43,699 nt of DNA from Gammaproteobacteria bacterium (GTDB taxonomy: Bacteria > Pseudomonadota > Gammaproteobacteria > Nevskiales > Nevskiaceae): NCBI GenBank assembly GCA_022599775.1, contig JAHZLQ010000003.1:1-43699 (forward strand), written 5' to 3'. A program made the translations under genes and the position numbers. Below, in pieces: positions 38,901-43,699 of the stretch. Position 1 is the first letter of the stretch, and each line of letters starts with the position of its first letter. Below the pieces are notes generated by a model. It was given only the letters and a program-made list of their open reading frames with translations. It was not told the DNA's origin and did not search any database.

Positions 38901-41286
38901 ATGCAAGGCTATTGCCGCAAAGGTGCTGTACCACCTAATTGTCCACGGTGGTTGCGTGGATCTGAGTCGGGCGGTTTCTTGTCTCCACTCGGCAGGTTTG
39001 TCCAAGGACTCTGCAACACGTCCGGGGCACGTCGTCGTTCCATCGACGATCGTTTGCGGAGACGATCAACGCGAGGAGTCGTTCTGCTTCGCCGGTCGTG
39101 CTGCGGACGCTGTGGTGGAATACCGGTCTCACCTGACGCAATGCCCAAATTGTGACGCCAGGTCGTCTACCTACCGGGCCGATCGTGCTTCGAGAGGTGA
39201 GAACACCGAACGGTGTCTAAGCGACCTCGGAACGTCTCTGACGCGCCTCCTTCCGCCTGGCTGGCTTCCGCACGAAGTGGATTTTGACGTCTGGCGCCGC
39301 TTGTCTGACACCCTACTGCTTGCGTTGCGCATTGAGATGCGCGGCCATATATGGGGGGCTTGGGAAGACGGTGTCGTGTGCGAACTTCCCGCGCATCGAA
39401 TGCTGACGTTAGTCGATGACAGCACCTATCCTGATCCCGCCGCCGGTTCCCGCCTGCCGGCCCACTCAAGCGAATCGAATCGGTCTGCTGAGCTCAGCCA
39501 GTTGATTCGCGCGCTCTATATCGCGGATCGCGAAGACGCGGGGAGGAGCCGGGCCGAGCAACGCGCTAAGGACAGTGTGACTCAGCTGCTTCAATCGGAT
39601 CTGCGCTCGTCCCTGGCTGTGCTGCTGGGGCGCTGGGCGCTGGACCGCCTAGATCGCGCAGCAGTATCAACGGTCCATCACGATCTCACAACGATTGCAC
39701 ACCCGTTGGACAAGGGGCTGGGGGGACGGAGCCTTGAGGGTATGGAGGACGACGAGCTTACGGAGCTCTTTGTGCGGGTGGTTGCCGATAAGTCGCAGCG
39801 CGTGAAAGGTGACGCCTTGCAACGAACCATCACGAATCTCATGCAGTTCAACCGCTTTGCGGCGGTAAAGTTTGGGGTTGCGCAATGTGCCGGCGTTCGG
39901 CTGGGCGGCGAGACTCTACGAGCCGTGGAGCCTTCGGTGTTGCTAGACCGAGAACTGGAAGACGCTCTGCAAACTCTCGCTGAGTTCGAGCAGATTTGTA
40001 CGGAGCATATTGACCAAGAGACCCACGATCGCCCCCGTGCCCTCAGAAGGATCCGTACGACCGCGTCGCTGATGGGGCGACTGGGGACCAGACCTAGCGA
40101 GGCTCGGAGGTTGCGCAGGTGTGACGTCTTAACCTTTCGCGGACAGCACTACCTCTATATCCGACCGAATCAGTTTGGAGCACTGAAAACGACAGAATCC
40201 CGTCGACTACTCGGGACCGGCGACCTTTCAGTCGAGGAGATTGCGCTTCTCAACGAAAGGGTAGAGGCAATTGATGCATCGTCACGCCCGCCGAATAGCC
40301 CACTGTTCGATGGCGATGATCCTGAAGCGCCGATACGGCGAACAATGCTGGAGACCCATTTCGGGAATGCGCTGCGAATTGCGACCCGATCCGACCGCGC
40401 GAGACCCTATTGGGCCCGAAAAGGGTATGCGGCACGCCGGCTCGATATTTCGGGGGGCGGTGCATTGACCGCCGGATCGTTCCGGGAGCATTCATGGACG
40501 GTGTCGCGAGAAATGGGGCACGCCGTCCGAGACACGTTATTCCGAAATTACTACCATGCTCATTCGATCGATTTAGCGCGCCGGGAGTCGGACCTCACTG
40601 AATCGGTCTCCGCAGAGAGCGGCGGAAAACGCAATCAGTGCTGGTCAGAGGGAGCGTTAGAAGGTGCCGTAGGAAGCGTTGAAGGCAACCTGACGACGGA
40701 AGGTCGGACTTGCCAGGACGAGTTACGTCAGCGCGCACTACTCGATCTGGAGTGTAAATACGATCCGCCGAGCGCAAGCGCTATCGCTCATGTCGTTCTC
40801 GCGGCGGCAGGTGGGGAGGATGTGGAACTGGTCGCAAGACGACAAGGACTATCTGATCGGGTCATCCGCGAAACAAAGCGGCTATTGCCGAAGTGCATCA
40901 GAGCGCATCACTTGGAAGGCTACTTTTCGCCGCAGATGGTGAGTACTCGAAAGAAACACCATACGTCTCGAGTTTTAAAAATGGCGAACGACTTGGATTC
41001 GCTGCTCGCAGGGCAAAATCCGACTGAGTGTCTGCGCTCGCTGACTGCATCGATCGTGTCATGGCGCGGCGGCGAGCGCGTCTGGATGGCATCACGCGAC
41101 GAGGCAAACCTAACTCGCATCACGGGCATAATGGCGCACCTCGGCACAAAGGTCTCCTGCGGCCAGCCCGACCGCGGACGAGGCCTGCCAGTGAAGCGGA
41201 ATCTAGCGATGGTGCTGCTATCAGTATCGGTGTTACTGCGCTTGGCGGATGGGCCGGCGGCGCAAATGCTCGAGTTAACGCTCTAG
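35944..41286 (+). CDS. Giant protein with two tyrosine-recombinase-like modules
   Basis: This is a single open frame of 1780 residues, several times the size of ordinary tyrosine recombinases (300-450). Module 1 (about 600-770) has HRCSRLGRVTLNDI (Arg box, Arg619), FLRPAFRTAGLRAGM (Arg733) and VLGH (His756), but Trp/Arg where the Tyr nucleophile should be. Module 2 (about 1370-1540) has RLGTRPSEARRLRRCDV (Arg1383), Lys1415, an Arg near 1492 in the second box, MGH (1524-1526) and RNYYH with Tyr1536/1537, which is complete or nearly so. Between them are charged helical segments and a CPNC pair (1067/1070), possibly zinc-binding. The N-terminal 600 residues match nothing I recognise. AAGGA precedes the ATG. 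It stands beside a tRNA-Arg half, so it is probably the island's integrase. An IS5-type element lies in its stop codon. Confidence 0.8.
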   Translation: MPAVNDDTLDASLNPPIRQLAHGDRYAGGDFVAQALRKLAKDLPDLLATIDIPEDVLLRAAEKYESRNYALGRQPRNAHRLAGGVSEHPYWAGLMPHGDEEPVGVSELRALLLVLATRGSSLISGEQATKIAGLTWYWSTIKNRKLVSDAYGNISEEVRRAFRGERPQRLDLPGFSEEKVRTVKLAVRSLRRALDRTTESRPPVIRTIAPTELEASPPRGGIRAPESQSKQRFRGAQEISDEAERTESVEAHSVTIAAPLEAAVSRAESAPDVNVDGATIEWAPVEGPPEIVRLTKAARDLLRPSAEDSRAAAVAGHRLRLAARLQIGSDYAPVVSEAGEITDYLLSVVDTTTELPRAEAAVGLLGSLLTARSHAVLERATFCDQPPTSNAPFAIATNSASWSGLIPRADDFFAPDEAAFKFVGVTDKTVTLGLPPQMINALHRVLVLSGRTAADGLPLFSSDPATLREARRSLVKELREQASPRATETLLRGFLPAAIFERTQDRSLCILLAGETLGMSDARMHYAAYRTDDIQAHYGEVFQPVFRDRQTWRTSVAPGRMVGAPLAAPNIDRIGDCVRSLVELTKSEVGSDAPGDGLRSVTAMSRYTKWMFIAATAHRCSRLGRVTLNDISLALGLGVISDKCVSAAHLQRVVPIPDLLVRQIRSYLRVLTTALPGLESDAAQKSTAQQIRAALDGTGSLFLRTASESGLEPDPTASPKEELGIDLCPWFLRPAFRTAGLRAGMTPEDIDVVLGHFDHTQPFDRWGWDSPSALRGRIAHLIERCLKDLGFTAIDGQALPATDRDHFDYPHPSPLLGGNLRGAYDGKIEEFQLKRDSLRRQTIAEFKRRAKNERGVSLKQLIEKTVHDFLRQHCDGAFTVERPRERIKLEHEVVARLGKHVLGSAGARLAAEYEEVMLSLKAELRRYKARYGWEYSEPSSVAVIDDDYATIDANVLRAADIAQVLRSHSPTVTDKFPNRLGGQAGRCKAIAAKVLYHLIVHGGCVDLSRAVSCLHSAGLSKDSATRPGHVVVPSTIVCGDDQREESFCFAGRAADAVVEYRSHLTQCPNCDARSSTYRADRASRGENTERCLSDLGTSLTRLLPPGWLPHEVDFDVWRRLSDTLLLALRIEMRGHIWGAWEDGVVCELPAHRMLTLVDDSTYPDPAAGSRLPAHSSESNRSAELSQLIRALYIADREDAGRSRAEQRAKDSVTQLLQSDLRSSLAVLLGRWALDRLDRAAVSTVHHDLTTIAHPLDKGLGGRSLEGMEDDELTELFVRVVADKSQRVKGDALQRTITNLMQFNRFAAVKFGVAQCAGVRLGGETLRAVEPSVLLDRELEDALQTLAEFEQICTEHIDQETHDRPRALRRIRTTASLMGRLGTRPSEARRLRRCDVLTFRGQHYLYIRPNQFGALKTTESRRLLGTGDLSVEEIALLNERVEAIDASSRPPNSPLFDGDDPEAPIRRTMLETHFGNALRIATRSDRARPYWARKGYAARRLDISGGGALTAGSFREHSWTVSREMGHAVRDTLFRNYYHAHSIDLARRESDLTESVSAESGGKRNQCWSEGALEGAVGSVEGNLTTEGRTCQDELRQRALLDLECKYDPPSASAIAHVVLAAAGGEDVELVARRQGLSDRVIRETKRLLPKCIRAHHLEGYFSPQMVSTRKKHHTSRVLKMANDLDSLLAGQNPTECLRSLTASIVSWRGGERVWMASRDEANLTRITGIMAHLGTKVSCGQPDRGRGLPVKRNLAMVLLSVSVLLRLADGPAAQMLELTL

Positions 41287-42585
41287 AGGCTGGTGAAAAA
41301 CACCTTCACCTTTCGGGAATTTTCCATCTTCCGATGATTTTTGACGCCGGAAGTGCGTCGCAGCCTATGCCCTTGAGCCCATTGGGGCCGCCGATCCGCG
41401 GTCAGGCCGAACCCCGGACGGTTTTGTCCTTACGCCAGCGCCGAATCCGACTTCGTCAGGTTCAGAATCCGCGTCAGATTGTACGCCGCAAAGGTGAACA
41501 AGGCCTGCCCGGACAACTTGGCCAAGCCCTTGTGCCGCGTCTTGCGCAGTCCACCCACAGTTTTGATCCAGCCAAAGGCTTCTTCGATCAGCTTTCTCCG
41601 CCTCAGGCTCAGCGCGTAGCCTTTGCCGCGGGCCGTACGTCCGTCCACGGCGCTGCCCTTGTCCTTGCGCGCAATATGGCGCTTGAGCATTTGTACGAAT
41701 TCCGGCACGTCATAACCCTTGTCGCCGGCAAGGCTGGCGCCGGGCTTTCAGATGCTACGGGCGATCATGCGCTCGGCCGCGATCCACTCGGCACGGCCAT
41801 TGGCCTGGGTCGTCTCCACATCCACGACCAAGCCGCTTCGATTCTCGGCCAAGGCATGCGTCAAATAACGCAGCTTGGCTTCGGTGTACGTGCCTTTCTT
41901 GTACAGCGGGCTTCAGGGTCGATGAGACTTCGGTGTGTCTTGTTGATGCGCGTCTCACCCTTGAAGTCCGCTGTGGGATTGCGTCCGCCAGGCCGGCCGG
42001 AGCCATCGTCATCCTTGCGCACGAAGCGCTTATGACTCGCCCACGCTTCGATCATCGAACCATCGACGCTGAAATGCTCGTTGGAGACCAGTCCCTGCCA
42101 TTTGGCCAGAGACAGCACGCGCTGGAAGAAGACCCGAGCCATGTCGGTATCCAGCAGGCGATTCCGATTGGCACTGAAGACCGTGCGATCCCAGATCGGA
42201 TCGCCCATCTGAAGACCGACAAACCAACGGAACAGCAGGTTGTAGTTCAATTGCTCCATCAGCAGACGCTCGCTACGGATCGTGAACAGCACTTGGACCA
42301 GCAAGGCCCGCAGCAACTGCTCCGGCGGAATCGATGGACGGCCTGCCTGCGAATAGCGCGCATCGAACAGCGAACTGATGCTGGACAAAATCCCGTCGAC
42401 CAACGGGCGCAGGCGCCGCAGCGGGTGGCCTACGGGAATTCTTTTCTCTAGGCTGATGTAGCTGAACATCGAAACTGACTGGTATCTTGGCCGTGCATCG
42501 AAAGGGCAGATTTCGTCGACAATTTCGTCCCAATAAAATGAAATTTCTACGTCAATTCAAAGGGTTGTAGTTTTTCACCGCCCTG
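41286..42585 (-). mobile_element. IS5-family insertion sequence, inactive
   Basis: This roughly 1.3-kb element has inverted ends sharing AGG and GGTGAAAAAC (left about 41286-41312, right about 42560-42585). CTAG occurs on both sides (41283-41286 and 42586-42589) and fits the short YTAR/TNA-type target duplications of the IS5 family; the boundary may be off by one base. The target is the TAG stop codon of the giant recombinase gene, which the duplication restores. The transposase inside is broken, so this copy cannot move on its own. Confidence 0.75.
41430..42469 (-). pseudogene. IS5-family transposase with frameshift and stop
   Basis: The N-terminal part starts at ATG 42469 (MFSYISLEKRIPVGHPLRRLRP) and contains RSERLLMEQLNYNLLFRWFVGL and the first catalytic Asp in FSVDGSMIEAW. 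A frameshift near 41908-41914 moves the reading to another frame (LYKKGTYTEAKLRYLTHALAEN). A TGA at 41748-41750 interrupts it before LAGDKGYD (second Asp). The C-terminal part has LIEEAFGWIKTVGGLRKTRHKGL (catalytic Glu) and ends at 41430. All three DDE residues are present but not in one chain. Confidence 0.85.
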
Positions 42586-42720
42586 CTAGACAAAATACGA
42601 AACCTTATCGCGACAAACATTCCGACTCAACAAAATTCCGAATGCACTCGTCAATAATATAGTTAATTAGGCGGAAATTCCCGAAATTCAGAAAGGTTTG
42701 CATTATCCCAGAGCTCGGTC

Positions 42721-43509
42721 ATGCTTTATATCAGGATTATCAAAGACGGTGACCCTGTGGACATTCGAGCAACGGTTGCGAAAATTATGGGCCACGATTG
42801 GCCAACAATCGAACTGTACTGCCTAACGCAAAAACATATCGCTGACACTCATGTGGCAGTTGTACGGGTTTCAGACGTGCTGCGGCCTGACAAGCCATAT
42901 CGATGGACGCTGATTTCCGATGGGGTTGCAGCCTTGCTGTTTCCTGTGCCATCAAATGAATTACTCATTAATGGCATCACTTCCGCGGAGAATGCGCGAC
43001 AGTTGATCGGTTTAATCAGCGAGTTTGTTGTCAATGTTAGTCGGCTACAGGCTGACGTCACATTGAGCGCCGGAGACCGCTTGACCGTCGGCGAGCTGTC
43101 GAAGCCCGTTATCAAATCCGCCCGCGCTTTGGTCAATGCCGTGGCCAAGCGCGGAAGCGACAAATGGATGTACCGCGCCGTCAGCGGGGACGGCTCGTCC
43201 GAATCGGAACTTTTCCCGGCTGGCGTGGAAAAACCGCCCCGTAAGGAGCGCGTCTCACAGGGTCGAAAGAAATTGATCGGCACTATTGACTGCGTGGACA
43301 GCGGCAGCGAGCGACTTACTCTGCAGATTGATGGCGGCGAGACTGTGGTAGTTCACGTTTGTGGTGCCAACACGAAGGGGACACTGCGAGCCCAATTCAG
43401 AGTCCACGAAATCTCGATCGTGGCCGAGGAATACATATCGGGCTCAGACCGTCAATATGAGGTGGACATCGGAGAGCTGCGGAGAGCGCTGCAGTTATCC
43501 TTAGCTTGA
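42721..43509 (+). CDS. Protein of unknown function within the island
   Basis: This 262-residue soluble protein has no signal peptide or membrane segment. The N-terminal 130 residues alternate short strands and helices (MLYIRIIKDGDPVDIRATV; YRWTLISDGVAALLFPVP). A charged linker (about 160-182, KPPRKERVSQGRKK) leads to a C-terminal region of about 75 residues with repeated strands (IGTIDCVDSGSERLTLQI; TVVVHVCGA; ISIVAEEYI), which may be a small beta-barrel. No known family is recognised. A 130-bp AT-rich gap upstream could hold its promoter; the ribosome binding site is weak. It is the second island gene and could be an accessory or cargo protein. Confidence 0.7.
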   Translation: MLYIRIIKDGDPVDIRATVAKIMGHDWPTIELYCLTQKHIADTHVAVVRVSDVLRPDKPYRWTLISDGVAALLFPVPSNELLINGITSAENARQLIGLISEFVVNVSRLQADVTLSAGDRLTVGELSKPVIKSARALVNAVAKRGSDKWMYRAVSGDGSSESELFPAGVEKPPRKERVSQGRKKLIGTIDCVDSGSERLTLQIDGGETVVVHVCGANTKGTLRAQFRVHEISIVAEEYISGSDRQYEVDIGELRRALQLSLA

Positions 43510-43576
43510 CGCTCCCCCGGCTTGAGTAGCAGTTCGGTTTAGATCGCGTGGGTATGCCCATCCGATTACACACAAC

Positions 43577-43699
43577 TCAAAGCGCCCCGACTTCGCGGGC
43601 ATATCGCAAGCCGATGCCGAAGTCGGCGACGCGCTGTAAGCCGAGCCAGAGGGTCTTCACACCGGGCTCGCCATCGCTCTTTCGTCCCAGGAAGCCGCC
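43577..43699 (-). CDS. IS4-family transposase, C-terminal end (runs off the window)
   Basis: On the minus strand the frame entering at 43699 reads GGFLGRKSDGEPGVKTLWLG, then QRVADFGIGLRYAREVGAL and a stop at 43577-43579. GG-x-LGRK-x-DGEPG-x-KT-x-W-x-G is the usual C-terminus of IS4-type transposases. The sequence from 43576 leftward to about 43540 is probably the IS end. The rest of the element lies outside the window. Confidence 0.75.
   Translation of the reverse strand, partial: GGFLGRKSDGEPGVKTLWLGLQRVADFGIGLRYAREVGAL

Noticed and set aside
35944-41286. Identification with the known gamma-mobile-trio (GmtY/Z/X) system
   Set aside because: Only one large recombinase-like gene is visible; no partner genes matching that trio can be recognised in the window, and the right side is not available.
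41028-42035. 335-codon plus-strand frame across the recombinase end and the IS
   Set aside because: It spans the IS junction and is antisense to the transposase remnants, so it is an accident of insertion.
1-43699. CRISPR array, rRNA genes or prophage structural genes
   Set aside because: No regularly spaced repeats, rRNA-like sequence or phage structural gene patterns were found on either strand.

Overview
This window looks like the chromosome of a GC-rich proteobacterium, most likely a gammaproteobacterium of the Nevskiales/Solimonas kind. That placement is inferred from GC content and family resemblance only. About 33 kb on the left is a dense catabolic gene cluster. The last 8 kb is the left end of a tRNA-associated genomic island with a different, more AT-rich texture.

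Left part (1-33.2 kb). After an IS3-type element that truncates an SDR gene, there is a run of genes for CoA-thioester catabolism. They encode acyl-CoA dehydrogenases (one a two-domain fusion), SDR dehydrogenases, a flavin/Fe-S enoate reductase of the FadH/OYE type, a thioesterase, a GST, a PcaI/PcaJ-like CoA-transferase with a PcaF-like thiolase, two acyl-CoA ligases, an aldehyde dehydrogenase, two MFS transporters, an Ltp2/SCP-x-like thiolase-fold protein, a TIM-barrel amidohydrolase and a two-domain CaiB-type CoA-transferase. The last of these heads a four-gene operon with 4-bp overlaps that also carries an alpha/beta hydrolase, an AMP ligase and a DUF2889-like protein. A second TetR gene precedes a FadA-like thiolase and an HSD10-like dehydrogenase. 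Together these could activate, oxidise, open and thiolyse a cyclic or branched acid (alicyclic, terpenoid or steroid-like) to succinyl-, acetyl- or propionyl-CoA; the actual substrate cannot be read from the sequence. Most divergent promoter regions carry a 19-bp inverted repeat, AACTRAC-N5-GTTAGTT, at 4315, 8247, 14704, 24241 and 24437, with weaker copies at 14617 and 17801. This marks a single TetR-type regulon. A different inverted repeat (30127 and 30861) marks the local regulon of the second TetR.

Middle (33.2-35.7 kb). A strong terminator closes the cluster. It is followed by a TPR gene remnant, a lipoprotein, a ParD-like/zeta-like toxin-antitoxin pair and a decayed IS3 orfA.

Right part (35.7-43.7 kb). 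The 3' half of a tRNA-Arg(ACG) gene, with its native terminator still attached on the left, is cut off within the anticodon stem. To its right lie an AT-rich block with four inverted 8-bp half-sites and then one uninterrupted 1780-codon gene. That gene carries two tyrosine-recombinase-like modules: a degenerate one without the Tyr nucleophile (about residues 600-770) and an apparently complete one (about 1370-1540). An IS5-family element sits exactly in its stop codon. A 262-aa protein of unknown function and the end of an IS4-type transposase follow. The geometry predicts that the island continues beyond the window and ends at an intact tRNA-Arg(ACG).

Longer gene-free stretches are 8178-8468 (operator plus nested palindromic repeats), 14539-14767 (operators), 24162-24523 (two operators and a -10 box), 30788-31176 (promoter/operator plus a thiolase stub), 33222-33522 (terminator plus TPR remnant) and 35297-35943 (TA operator, IS remnant, tRNA fragment, recombinase-site-like repeats). 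No CRISPR array, rRNA or complete tRNA was seen.
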